Shown: positions 13,478 through 25,925 of the stretch, piece by piece
How the letters are laid out: each line of letters begins with the position of its first letter
How positions within the stretch are numbered: the stretch's first letter is position 1
Origin: Fratercula arctica
Taxonomy: Eukaryota; Chordata; Aves; Charadriiformes; Alcidae
NCBI GenBank assembly: GCA_947846985.1
Contig: CANTUZ010000004.1
Coordinates: 81,759,659 to 81,823,658 of the forward strand
DNA: 64,000 bases
Reading direction: 5' to 3'
Program-made: the position numbers and the translations under genes
Notes under the pieces: model-generated
What the model was told of the DNA's origin: nothing
What the model saw: the letters and a program-made list of their open reading frames with translations, nothing else
The model's database searches: none

Positions 13478-13795
13478 TGGGGGTGGTTGTTCTGAATTAC
13501 AACAGCTCTTCCCTGATACTGGTTTCCCTCTTTAACTTGATTATAGTGCAGTATGCTTTGTGTTTGATTTGTCATCCTAGATTAACAGCAGAGACACACA
13601 CGGGAGTGGGGGGAAGAGAAAAGCTAGCACTAACCAGTCATAAAATACAAAGTACAGCGTCACATTTTAAAGAACACAACTTACACATGCACAAAACTCA
13701 GCCAAAGTTACACAAACAATAAACTTCTTTCCAAAAGCTTTATACAATTATAAACGCAACCTCAACCGTTTACAGACATCCCAGGGAAAAATCAA

Positions 13796-13842
13796 TAAAT
13801 TTTTAAATTTAAATTTAAATTATTAAATTATTAAATTAAATC
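13796..13842. repeat. AT-only low-complexity block built on attta/aaat units
   Basis: It consists of repeated tttaaa and attaaatt units, giving many small self-complementary arrangements. Probably simple-sequence expansion. Confidence 0.8.
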
Positions 13843-15862
13843 CCACCTCAGTATCAAGAATATTTTTAGTAACTATAGTGAACCTCTGATCATATTAAGA
13901 ACTCCTTGTGTAAGAAGTTCCAGGTGTGTTAACGGTTTCAGAACTCAATGACTTTTAATACCAGCGGCATTTTTTATGTTTGGGCGGACACTTCAAAATC
14001 TGTTCATAGATGTCACACATTTATTGATTTATTGCTGTAGGTAAATAAACTGCTTAAAAGGTATTCCTTCAAAAATACAAGAAAATTTCCCGCAGTGAAT
14101 ATACATAAATCATGTCAGTATGCATGTTTATCATACACAGCGGTTTTTCCGCACAAGCCTTTCTTTTCAGGATTTTGACATTGGCTTGGTTAATGACTTG
14201 TAGATAAAGGCCAAAAAGCCAGCTGCGGGAAGAGAAACATCCGGAGAGCGCACATATTTGCATACGCGGCTACAGAAGAGCAAAAAGGTACTTAGCCTCG
14301 GGTACTCTGCACAACTTCCATTCTGATAGAGCCCGTTTTGGTAACAGCCCTACATCCGTCTGGTTTAGTATCGCTAACCACGGCACGTTCGTTTATACTG
14401 AGCAGTCTGGTGGAGCTGCCCGAGACCAAAAAACCCAACAAACCCTCTAACTCAGGGTGAGCCCCATCCCCAGCTGCCGCGTCTCAGGAAGCAGAATCCT
14501 TCCGCAGAGGGAGCCTGATCCTGCTCTGCTCAGCGCCCACCCGCTCCAAAGGCACTTTACCGCACGGAGAAGCCACAGGGACGGGAATTTCTGACCTACT
14601 TAGGCAGAAGTTTTGAGATAAAAAAGAACAGGCGGAGGAAGAGAGAAGCATTTATTTCAGCTTGTCAAAATGGCTTCATTAAATTTTTGGTTATTCAAAG
14701 TAATGAAAGAGAGTTTGGGAGCATTAAGGTAAAAGAAGAAACCTGATTTGTCCCTGCTCCCCGCAGAATAACATTTGCAACCACTATACCAATATTATGG
14801 TACTTTTCACAGTATGCATGTAGCATTCATTTGTATCACATTTGCAACTCTATACACAGAAAAACACACCAAGAAACACATTCAAAAGATACAAGCTGCA
14901 CAGTATATGTCATCTACTCTGCATTGGCAACACAAAACTTCTCCTTTGAGCTGAGGAACAACAGAGCTGTGAGACGCTGACCTACCCAAGTGTCCTGGAA
15001 AGCTGGAGCAGCAAATAAATAAATACTAATTCATTTTTATTTTCTTAGGAAAGGTAAACCAATTTCAGTCAACTATTAACGCACGCTTTGATTCTACAAG
15101 TAATAGAAACTGAAGCAGTAGGGAAATGGAAACGGGAAAGAAAGAAAAAAGCAAGAAAGACAATAAATCCCCAACTCTGTTTCTTCCTGTGGTGCTTCTA
15201 CGCTGGGGGGGCGGGGAACAACACCAACAAGAACAACCAACAGCAAGAATCCATGCCCGACATTCGAACACCGGTGCTTCCCAGAATTACAGGCTGGGCT
15301 CTGAAAAAATACCAGTGAACAAAGAAAGCACTGCAGCTAGAGGTGCAAGAATTAAGGGGGAATTAACGTCTCTATGTACACATAAAATACATAATGTGCA
15401 CATGTTCCATAAAGTAACTTATGTTCTCAGTGAACCAGCTATGAAAACGTAGCATTCCAAATTCTGCAGAGAGCAAATTACAGCCAAGTCTCACGATTCC
15501 TCCCTGAACTGCAATAAACACACTATTGCACACTATACAGCTTACACCCCCCCTCCTTCCCCCTACATACTATTGCCTAAGTCAGTAGGATGGGGACTAC
15601 AGAGCTATGGAACCGTACACCCCACTGATACTTCACTATTACTGTAATAAACATGATGGATTTAATTATTTTAAAATATCTATGCTTTATTACTCATTAG
15701 ACTTGAGAAACATTAATCCATATTTCACATATTACCTTTATCTACCTCATATTACTAAAACATTCCTTAAATCTTAATTCTTTTTAATATTCACTTCATT
15801 TTCTCCAGTCTTTCATGAGCATTAACTCATAAATAGTGCCAAAAATTTCTCCCCGACCATTT
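13843..15862. other. Single-copy stretch, no gene seen
   Basis: A moderately GC-rich section occurs at about 14440-14590. Open frames at 15065-15452 overlap on both strands and show no known motif. The run tacaccccccctcc near 15543 is low-complexity. Confidence 0.4.
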
Positions 15863-16010
15863 GAGCTCCATCTCCTCATGGTCACTGTGGGGCTGCCCCA
15901 CCAGAGACACAAACACTGGGGACCACCAACCTTCCCAGGGAGCTCCATCTCCTCCCAGTCACTGCAGGGCTGCCCCACCAGGGACACAAATCCTCTGGGA
16001 AAAGCTCCGG
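15863..16010. repeat. Imperfect tandem duplication, 77-bp period
   Basis: The sequence starting gagctccatctcctc at 15863 recurs at 15940. The first ~54 bp of the two copies match closely, sharing ggctgccccaccag and gacacaaa, and then diverge. The second copy fades by about 16010. The minus-strand open frame across it (15796-15987) therefore shows an internal amino-acid repeat but resembles no protein I know. It may be a local slippage product or part of an unrecognised repeat family; it sits about 70 bp from a CR1 insertion. Confidence 0.7.
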
Positions 16011-16079
16011 CTATAGGAGTCTCAGTCCGAGCTCTTTATGAACCCTGGCACCAGCTGAGAGCACAGAGTACGCATCTTT

Positions 16080-16490
16080 CATAGAATCACAGAATTGCCC
16101 AAGTTGGAAGGGTCTTTTCAGATCATCAAGTCCAACCATCAGCCCAGCACTGCCCAAACCCCCACTACCCCACGTCCCTCAGCACCACGTCTGCCCGGCT
16201 TCTAAATCCCTCCAGGGATGGCGACTCCACCACTGCCCTGGGCAGCCTCTTCCAACGCTTGACAGCCCTTTCCGGGAAGAAATTGTTCCCAATATCCATC
16301 CTAAACCTCCCCTGGTGCCACTTGAGGCCGTCTCCTCTTGTCCCATGGCCTGTTCCTTGGGAGAAGAGCCCGACCCCCCCTGGCTGCCCCCTCCTTTCAG
16401 GGAGCTGTAGAGAGCGAGAAGGTCTCCCCTCAGCCTCCTTCTCTCCAGGCTGAACACCCCCAGCTCCCTCAGCCGCTCCCCACAAGACTG
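16080..16490 (-). mobile_element. CR1 LINE, 5'-truncated (copy 2)
   Basis: The copy opens with the CR1 tail catagaatcacagaat and runs about 410 bp to near cacaagactg. Read on the minus strand it carries the end of ORF2 (the C-terminal part of the endonuclease/reverse transcriptase protein) and the short 3' untranslated end. The frame holding [17 protein letters not shown] is open from the 5' edge, but the downstream ORF2 piece (motifs GVGLFSQ and [15 protein letters not shown]) lies in another frame. The switch falls at the C7 run at 16374-16380, consistent with loss of one base in a homopolymer. The body is about 99 percent identical by eye to the copy at 50821. It is therefore young, but dead. 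Confidence 0.92.
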
Positions 16491-18353
16491 CTTATTTCTG
16501 TGAAATAAACTCACTATAACAACAACAACTAAAGACAGGAATTTCAAATTCCATATTTGTTTCTATTTTTTTCAATGTTAAGCTTAGCCAGTGACTGTGA
16601 CAAGGGACATCAGATCGTATATGCAAGCCACTGAAGAAAAAGGCTTGTTCTTATTTGATTATTTGTATGTATTTCATCTGCATTACGGCAGGTTCAGTGG
16701 AAGTGGTTTAGTGGAAGATCCAAATGAAAACACCAAATGTCTAGATTATAACTGTCCATTCTGTTCAGAAAAACACTTATGTAAATCTTACAAAGAGTAG
16801 AAAACTCCATCTTCAGAGCCACCAGCAGTCTCTATTTGGTGATAACAGCAGCTGCTGATCCACCGCGCCCGGCCTTGGCAGCAGGCTGCTTGGGAAACAA
16901 GTATTCAACAGCAAAATAAAAGCACAGGACTGATTGTTCAGCTCTGTTCACTGAGGATGGATTAATATTCCTGTACTGTGAGGCATACTACAAGGCAAAG
17001 ACAATGCATTATAATCGTAGAAAAGACAACTAGAGATTAATAAAGTACACTTATCATCATTCGCTTGCCATTTATAATTAGTCATCCAACAGTATTAACA
17101 AAGCTTGAATTTTAAACCTGGCTATATCATTAGTATGGAAGTATAAGGAAAACAAGATTTAAGTTTGGAGAAGTTCGGTTCAAAGAGAGCTTAAGCAACT
17201 TCTAAGTAATACAGCATGTTAGGCCTATGTTTTAAAACAATTCAAATTTATTCAGATTATCTGTCTTTGCTTCCTTGATGTCAATTCACTATGTTTCTCT
17301 TTGGTTATTAACCAGTCTATAATTTCTGTACTCTCGTCCTTCTCTGATCTTATAGCAAAGATTACACAGAGATTGGGCACAAGAAAAGATTCCAGGAGAA
17401 AGCCCCCATGCCCCTTTGGAAGGTAAGGCATGCGTCCCTGCGAGTCCTCTCTGAACTACATGTGAGCTCCTTGTAGTGTCCATTACATCTATAGCTGGAA
17501 CTACACAGTATTGCTTGTACAAAATACAGTAACTCATTGCTATAACCACTTTATTTTCCCACTTTAGCAGAGAAACATTCTGTAAGATGGAGTGGGAAAT
17601 AAAATGGTTTTCTAATTTTATTACTACTCTTTTTAGCACGCTATATTCTTAAAAGACATTTCTTTAACTTCAGCAGTCTGAATGCAGATGAAGGCAGTAT
17701 TTACTGCAAGCCTATGAAACAACAAAAAGGTATTTTTTCCTCCCACCTGTACCGAGTCAAGAAACATCTGCTGCCACCCACCGCCACCCACTACGACAGA
17801 AGAGGAATTACATACCGGCGTCGGACTGATTTCTGCTTGGCTCTGCTGCAAGGATGCAAGAGGAGAAGCAGGGGAATACTCCGGTTTGCCAGTGCTATAA
17901 GACATCACCATCATTGCTCTCTCAAAGGTTATTCAATATCCTCATCGCCACTAACTGAGCCGGCGGAAAAGGACTCGGATAAGCTACTGAGCTGAAGGGA
18001 CAGACACAGATTCTACAGGAAAAAAATTAGATGCCTCTTGGAGTTTTGCTCTACAAGGGCACGGAGAGGGCAAAAAGCAGAAATGATGAGTCTGCCTCCA
18101 ACTCAGCTGGCCCCAGCAGCTCTGCTGTCTACCTGTGTTGCTCGCTAAACTCTCTTGCTGCAGAACTCTGCACCCAAGGAATGGTTTCCAGACAAAAAGA
18201 TCTAAGAAAGATGCTACTTTTTGCAACTGAGCCCCCTCCTTCATGCAATGTGAAGTGAGACTGAAGCAAAGCTGGAGCCTTTCTGGCTTTTCTAGAGCAT
18301 CCTGTGAAAGGCAAAAAACCAGCAGCTACTGGAGTATCAAGGGGGGACAGGAG
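16491..18353. other. Single-copy stretch, no gene seen
   Basis: Directly after the CR1 is a small inverted repeat, ttatttc-tgt-gaaataa (16492-16508). The plus-strand open frame at 16591-16800 gives a 69-residue translation containing a Cys-rich end (CPFCSEKHLC). It has no start context or splice sites that I can defend, and I do not recognise a family. Confidence 0.4.
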
Positions 18354-18378
18354 AAAAAAAAAAAAAAGAAAAAAAAAA
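18354..18378. repeat. A-rich homopolymer tract
   Basis: A14, a single G, then A10. The tract lies on the plus strand and has no recognisable retrocopy upstream. Confidence 0.9.
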
Positions 18379-21300
18379 GAGAAGAAAGTTCTGTGAGCCA
18401 CCTAGACCAAAGTTAGATACTACACTATTATCATGATAAGTAACACAGTACAAAAAGTTAGCAAAAACTGTTACCTATTTCAATTAAAATGTTAATTGAC
18501 AACTAGGTAAAAGACATGCAGAAAAGTGTGTCTATTCTGTGCTTTTGTTTTTTTATCATAAAATTGTCATGGGTAAAATAATAATAATAATAAATGATCC
18601 TACTGCAATTAAACATTGAATTTAAAAGGAGTTTGCAACTACTACGATGTTCTTTTATTCTACACTGCTTTATTCTACATTACTTCACCCATCAAGGCTG
18701 AAAAGTCTTTTTCTCATTTGTCCAACGAGAGGTGACAGATTTCTATTCAACAAAACTCTTCTGAAGGTGTGTTTTTTTTCCACTAAGTAGTTTTCTCCTG
18801 GCACAAAAGTGAAAGACTGTAAACTCCTTTTGAGAGATCACTTGAAGTTAAAATACAAAACAGAATAACAATTCCTCGGTTAATTTTCAGGAGGGAATTC
18901 ACAGGCATGACAACCCAAAATGAATACACTTCTTAAGCAGGTTATCACAAACTTCTCCACAAAAGAAAAATACAAAAAGGGATTATGAAAATTATGTGTA
19001 GATAGACCAGATATCCCAAGTTTCCCTATTAAATGTGCTCCATCTGTTTTGGGCATGGCTTCTGTACTCTCTCAGCGTTGGCTGTTTATTTACCAGAACG
19101 CGGTCACGTAAGACTGGATGAAAGCAGAATTTTCCCTACTTACCAGAAGTTTAGCTTGAGCTATTTAAAGAAAACCCAAAACTTCAGGATGAAAACCTCT
19201 CTTTTAAGAACTGCATTGACTTAAGAACCAATGCATTTTTAAAGGGTGACATTCACTTGTCCGTGGAACGCCAGTTAAAGGACACAAAACACCAATTTGT
19301 ATAGGCTGTGAATCTCATTTTATCCTGAGGACAAAAGCTCAGGTCCAGAGAGTCTGAATATATTTATGTTCCTGAGCCCTTCGCGATGGAGAAACAAAGG
19401 TGAAGTGGGGACATAGTGGAATTTAGGTCACCTGGATTTACACGGAAAACCCCAGTTTTGCAAGCTGCTGTGGGCCACCCTGATGACTTTGAGAGCTCAA
19501 GTCCAAGGACAAGGCTGTTTTGGCAACGAGTACATGAGTGATCCACCACAGAAATGACATTTTCCCTAAATCAAATACTTTGCATTAACTATGGAGAGAG
19601 AACACTTGACCGTGTGGTTACTCTGGGCACACTGCTTGCCCCTCTTCACCACCAATGCCTCTCAAAGAGAGCTCAATGACATGGCCACACAATAGCTAAA
19701 AAATGCCCGACAATCTGCCACACAATTTGCGCACAGCTTTGAAGGGAATTATAGTCATTTTTTTAAGTCTCCAATTTTAATATCATTTATATAATACACT
19801 TTTAAGGTCAAGGATTATACTACAATGTTTCATAAAACTTCTTTATTTTTTTTTTAATTGTACAATACAACTCCAGTCATTTCAAACCTTTAAAAAAAAA
19901 AAAGGAAAATAAATTAAAACAACTAAGATTTACCCCATAATATTTTTTCTATGCTAAAATACCCTTAAAACAAAGGGATTCATTCCCAGAATTTTTCATA
20001 GCTAGGAAATTATATGAACCTAACTCATTCCATTTAAATGACATGAAAAAATACAAGTCTGTGGAACTATGTCCCGTTCCTTTTCCCCACTAAATTTGGT
20101 GTGCCACTTCTATCAATGGCAGAGCTCTCCTTTTCAGCCTAGTGCCTAAAGCAATTACTGACCTCGGAACAAAGACTTCTAACACTAAATCAAAATGTAA
20201 TTTTAGGCAAATAAATTCCATACTTAAGAAAGGAAACACTCCTGATATTTTACATTTCTGTTTAAGCAGAGTTGCTGTCCAGAACTGACTTAATTGGTCA
20301 GGATACTAGTATGGTTTTGATGGAAATAATTCTTCAAATATTGGGCAAGGAAGAAGAGCAAAGGAAAGGGCGTGTAGTACATTAACACCCATGTAACGAG
20401 CAAAGGCAAGTTGCAGACGCATGTTCACACCGACGGGGAAGGGTGCTCAGCAGAAAGGGCTCGACCAGGCGGCCAGGAGCTGGGGTTCTTCTTGGTGACT
20501 GGGCGCTTCGAAAGGGAGGTGAGCTCAGCCCAGGTGGGTTTCCAAAGGCAGGGCCATGAGGGACATCTCCTCTGGAGCTACCAGTCACCTAACAGAACTG
20601 GTCAGCAGGATGTTCCTCTGAATCCCCCCAAGCACGTGGAAAGCTAGAAGGGAGGTTGTCTTTCCTCTTTGGCACCTTCCAATCAGATGAAAGGAACTAC
20701 CTGAAGTGATCCTGAAATATCTAAAAATTCTAATTTTTTGTCACATTCTTCTAGAAACATAACTGTAACTCCATCAGGCTCAGGAGTTCTGTTCAGCAAG
20801 TCATTATCCAAGGCAGGCAGAGATCCTGAGGTTTCAATCCTATGTTCCCTCATATTTTCCATTTGTGAGTTAGAAAGGCAGGTTTTAAAACAAAGAGAAA
20901 GAACTACGTCTGATGGCAGAAATGGCCACAGTTTCTACCCTGTTCAGAAAGAGAGCGATCCGTTGTTCAGCTCCGGGGAACACCATCTGAGGATACGCAG
21001 CACAGTGGCAGACACGCTAAGTCAAGCACAAGCTCTTCCCCTGCTCAGTACCCCTCAGAGATGACATTTAAATGTAAAAGACTGTATAATCCAAAAAACC
21101 TTCCAGTGACTGTCAACTCTGACTAGAACCTCATTTTTTGTGTAGTACAGTGACGCTGATTAGAGTTATCAGATGACTAATGAAATCATGTCAAATGCAC
21201 AACTGAAATAAAGTTAACTGGAGAGCCTAACTTTATAAAAAAGATTAACTATTTATGAATAAATATCAGAAATTCCTATCCAGATGTATCGGTTCCACAA

Positions 21301-22784
21301 CCAGTCCCCCTTAACCTACTGATGGAGAGGATCAACCTATCGCCCACCTGTTTCTTTTCCTTTTCTCTGACATCTGGAGAGGTCCGAAGAACTAGAGTGT
21401 GTCTCCCCTCTGGCTTTTCTCACATCCCACCCCACAGGCAAATTCTGGCTTGTGACATTTTCCTCTTTCACTGATGACACTAAGCAGTATTGCTCTCATG
21501 ATCGTTTCCTTTCAAATATATTCCTGGTTCTAGAAAATTCAAATATCTCTGCCCATTACTTATTTATGCATTAATGCTTGGCATACAAATCTTCCAAAAG
21601 ACCATTTTGTTATGCTTTCTTTTTTTATGCAATCTACCTGGAAATAAAGTTGCCCATAAATTCAGAGAGAGCATAAGAAACTTTTTTTTCTTGTGGGAAA
21701 AGTCTGATATTTACTTATGAGAAACACTGAGAGTCCTGGATTGCCAAGTAATCCTTGGAGTCACAAAGCAACCCATTCAACTGTATTTTGACGTGAGCGA
21801 AGACTGAAAAAGTTCAGAATCTTGTTTTGAAAGGAAAAGCTTGCAACAAGCCATCTCAACTTGCCTTTGATATTCTACAAACACCAGCTCGTTTCTGCGA
21901 CAAAGGAGCACTTTGCTCACAATAGGAAACCGTATGCACCTGCCCCAAGGGTTTGAAGTCAGAACTGCTTTTATTCCCCTCAAATTTGTCCAGAGTAAAG
22001 AAGATAAAACCACAACTTAAAGAAGCATGAGCACAGGACTATCTGTGTGCTAACGGCGAGTCCAAGGAATCCACCACGACTCCACTGCGCAGTGGAATTG
22101 GCACCTGGATAATGGACAATAATGAACCAGCGATGCCTGCCCAGCTCCGCCTGGACCACACTGCATTAGCACCCGGGTGCCACCAAGACACCAGCACCAT
22201 CAGCCTCACCCCACAAACCCATTAGAGATGTGAGGACCCTCTGCCCTACCAGTAACGATGTGAGAGCCCGTGGGCACGGCTGGGATCAAAGCAGACACCC
22301 ACCAGAGCACACTTCCACCCTGTGGGTTAAACGCTTCAGGGAGTGGATGCTCCATCCCCGCTTGCTCCTCGGTTTCCACCCCACAGTATTTCATCTCAAT
22401 TTAAAGTTCTTGAATGCTCTTGCATCAAGTACCAAATGAAAAGCATTTGTTGGATCCACGGGCAATGGATCATTTGGCAATACTCCTATGGAAGTCAGTG
22501 AGATACAGTGAGGACTGTTTACCGGGACTCCCCAAATTTAAATATGTTGTTAAAAATAGGATCTCGTATCACCTTCACAGAAGAGAGAAGTCACTAGGGG
22601 GCATTTTCTGAAGCAGATAGTATATGACTATCTCTGCTGAATGTGTATATGACACTCTGCTGAAAACAAAAAGCTATACAAACATACTTCCGTAGAAAAC
22701 ATTAATTCTTCACGCAGAAATTCTGAGTTTGTCCCCTCACTTCCAAACGCCTACAATGCCTCCTTGCTCGAAAACTGCCAGCAG
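18379..22784. other. Single-copy, AT-rich stretch, no gene seen
   Basis: A TAA trinucleotide microsatellite is present at 18577-18593. The section 20400-20640 is GC-richer and open on both strands without known motifs. The remainder shows ordinary AT-rich non-coding texture with T- and A-runs near 19845-19905. Confidence 0.4.
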
Positions 22785-23085
22785 GCAACAGCCCGGTCTC
22801 CTGTCCCCTGGAACCGCTCAGCAGACATCGCTGTGCTCAAACCAAAGCACGAAGAGCATCACGCTCTCTGCCACACGGACACCCAGCTCCCCGCCCGCAG
22901 AGGCTTCGAGGCGACGGGTTGGAGCCCCTCTGCCAGGCTGCCCCCAGCCATCGCCACGGCACCTCCTCCCCTTCCCTGTGTGCCCGGTCCCCACCCAACC
23001 ACAGACGGCACCGCTACTCTCTGCGACTTCACTGCGGCCGCAGCCTGAACACGCGGAACTTAGTCTGGGCCCGAGAATCTTTTGT
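22785..23085. promoter_or_regulatory. CpG-dense patch, possible small CpG island
   Basis: About 18-20 CpG dinucleotides occur in about 300 bases, including the NotI-type octamer gcggccgc at about 23034. GC content is well above the flanks, which are strongly AT-rich on the right. Open frames on both strands across it are Pro/Arg/Ala-rich from composition and match nothing I know. A promoter or enhancer role is possible but not shown; counts are by hand. Confidence 0.28.
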
Positions 23086-23229
23086 TCCCAGTAACTGTTA
23101 TTTATTCTTCTTCCACCAGGCAACAGAACACGTAACAACTATAGCTGTAGCAGCTAAAAGTACTTTAGTACAGCAATTTAGTACCAGTATCAAATGAACA
23201 TTTAAATTATTTCAGGAGCTGCAATCTTT

Positions 23230-23290
23230 GTAATGATCACAAAATGTATATTATAATAAAATGTAAAGTGTATCATATAATAAAATGTGT
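23230..23290. repeat. AT-rich imperfect tandem repeat
   Basis: The unit aaaatgt with ataata flanks occurs three times at spacings of about 20-28 bases. Low-complexity, no function inferred. Confidence 0.6.
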
Positions 23291-25768
23291 AGTTACTGTA
23301 ATTCATGAAGTCTATCATTTTGATTACCATATTTTCTTATGCCGGGTGTCTGTTGTATTGAATTACCTTTTTATGAAAACATTGTACTACCAGCCGGCCG
23401 TGGGCGGTGCAGAGATGGGACACATCAATAAGGAAAGACTCTGCCACTATGTGTAGGGCAGTATGTGAGCGTCATACGCCATACCTACACCACACAGCAC
23501 GCGCACATACACACGTTACATTCACATCATTATTCTCACATATCCACGTCACAAATTACTAAAATGGCCCCTTTTTCTCACCTGATAATTATTACCACTG
23601 AAAACCAAGAGAACTGCACGTGAGAAACAAGCATCTGCACACAGAAGAGAATACCCTTCTCTACTTGATGCCTCTGACTGGTGAAGATTTTGCCACTTAG
23701 GCAAGCAAATCTCAGGGCTAATTTAAGGTACTGTCACTTCAGATTGAACACAACATCCTATAACTGGAAATGAACAACGTTGGTAATGCCTTCGTTATAT
23801 CTCAGCGCTCATTTGGCAGCGATGCTCCTTAAATAACACATCTTGTACACCTGCATGTAAGATATCGACCACACCGATCTTGTCCTAGCAAAAAGAGTTG
23901 GCAGTGGTCTGAAACCTTTATCACCGTTATTTTTCTGCTTGTCCGATATAAAAACAATTACAGCCATCATAATCTCATTTCTCCACTATTTTCTCAAAAA
24001 TAGGCATGTTTGGAAACTCTCCAATTTTAAAGTTGTCCTGTTTGCAATATTCCTTTAAAATAATGGAACTGGGCCATAGCGAGTTTAAGTAGAGACTAAA
24101 ACTGAACTTCAGGGAGTGTCAGTGCCCTGCAAGAACAGCTGCTCCAAGGGCCATTTAAGGCTCCTATGAAATTCACTGCAAGCTCACAGCAATTTGAGAA
24201 AATTAGAAATGTAAGAAATAAATGGCTATAAAGAATCATTCTAGCAATAACTGGTAATCAACTGATGGAATTCATAATTTACATTTTCACGCTGCAAATT
24301 GCACGGCACAGTTTTACACAGCTAGTAAAGAATGATAAGATCTTTTAACATACTTTATTAAGCATTTATTAACAAGATCTGCAAAAAATAATTACTTCAG
24401 ACTTGATGAGTTATTAACATGATTTCAGATTTTCAAAGCTTTCATTATTTATGAGCTACCAAACCAACTCAATCTTTCAATAAATTTTAAGATAAAAACA
24501 AATTCATATGATTCATATAAAATATAGAAAACTTACATTTACAAACAAACAAATAAATAAATAAAAGGAAGCCCTTAAAATGGTAGGTCCTACTGATTTA
24601 CATAAGACCTTGTTTTCCTTTATTCAGACCCTTACAGGACTTAGGCTCCCAAGTTGGATTTAAAAATCCAGATTCAGTTCTCTCAGGACGTGGCTCCTAC
24701 GTGCTGGAGCCGCCTGTGCGTGGGGGACACGCGCTGCTTCCATCGAAGCCCAGCCTCTTCCAACATCACCTGCCCGCGCCCCAGAGCAACGGCTGAGGGC
24801 AGCTCCTGCTCTTCACTCCCCTTTCACAAGGGGTCAGGGAACACCAGCTATTCTCACCACTGAAGGTACACAAGTATAGAATAGGGTGAGTCCTGAAAAC
24901 CTTTTAAAATCTTTCCGCAAGCTGTGCTTTTCCAGACAATAGTTTATAATAATAAAGAGAAGCATTATGAATGATTTTAAAGCCTATGTAAGGAAGGACT
25001 GTAAAGATTCATACCTTATACATTAATCCGTCCTGGTATTTCAAAGCTGATGTTCTTGATGCTTCAGACATTTGTGGAAGATAGCTGCTATGCATATTTA
25101 TCAGTTTACAACAGAAACACTAAAGTCCATTAAAGTTCCCTAGTTATAAAAATGACAGATCTAAGAAAAGACAAGAACAAGTCTCTCCCATGTCAGGAGA
25201 GGGGGTCATTTTCTTGAGATTAAAACTTATTTTAAGACATACAGCGTATTCTATTTGAAGAATTAGTACTGCAGTACTAAACATCCACTAATAATTAGAT
25301 ACACTTTCTCCACACCATACTTTTCCCACTAAACTGAATTAAAGAAATTTATTAAGAAATTAATTCAATATAATTTCAATTAACTGCATTAATGAAATAA
25401 TTAAACAGTGCTTTAAAATGGTGGAGTGCTGGCGCAGCGCGTGGCCAGGAAAGGCACCTCTGGGAGGATGTGGAGCATCCCTCCGCTGCAGACTGCTGCC
25501 TCCAGAGCCAAGCACTGTGGGTGGCCACCTGGCTACCACTGGCCGTTTGGCATGCAGGCACACGCTATATGTGCATCAAGGACATCAGACCGATACCGAA
25601 AAGTCTATGAGAAGTTGGTTCTATAGCTCTAAAAATACGAGCTTTCTTTTTACATCACACTGAAGCTAGTAACACCTCTGCAGGAGACCTGCTTTTGGCC
25701 AGGCCAAATGCCTTATGTCACCAATTACTTTGTCTGATTAGATCAGATTTTGCTGTGGTACCTCAGTA
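23291..25768. other. Single-copy, AT-rich stretch, no gene seen
   Basis: It contains the (AAAC)n(AAAT)n simple repeat at 24541-24565 and a GC-richer, CpG-containing section at about 24690-24800. An inverted repeat, tgtggtac-ctca-gtaccaca (25754-25773), overlaps the 3' edge of the next CR1 copy. Confidence 0.4.
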
Positions 25769-25925
25769 CCACAGAATCACAGAATCGCCCAGGCTGGAAG
25801 GAACCTTTCAGATCATCGAGTCCAACCATCAGCCCAACACTGACAAAAACCATTGCTAAACCAGCTCTCTAAGCACTACGTCTGCTCGTCTTTTAAATAC
25901 CTCCAAGGATGGTGACTCCACCACC
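25769..25925 (-). mobile_element. CR1 LINE 3'-end fragment (copy 3)
   Basis: It starts with the CR1 tail cacagaatcacagaatcg and continues through agatcatcgagtccaacc to ggtgactccaccacc, about 157 bp. On the minus strand this is the 3' untranslated end and the last codons of ORF2. It belongs to the same broad type as copies 2, 6 and 7 but is more divergent from them (tctgctcgtcttttaaatacc against the tctgcccggcttctaaatcc of copy 2), so it is older or of another subfamily. The match stops sharply at 25925. Confidence 0.87.

Noticed and set aside
13186..13722. 178-codon plus-strand open frame
   Set aside because: It crosses the G17 tract, read as glycines. The two halves are unrelated and unfamiliar.
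16591..16800. Zinc-binding-like small protein (CPFCSEKHLC)
   Set aside because: A single CxxC-like motif in an isolated 69-residue frame, with no splice sites or second metal-binding pair I can support.
18354..18378. Tail of a retrocopy or SINE
   Set aside because: The upstream sequence is not recognisable as a transcript or SINE, and the tract is interrupted, so simple A-rich slippage is enough.
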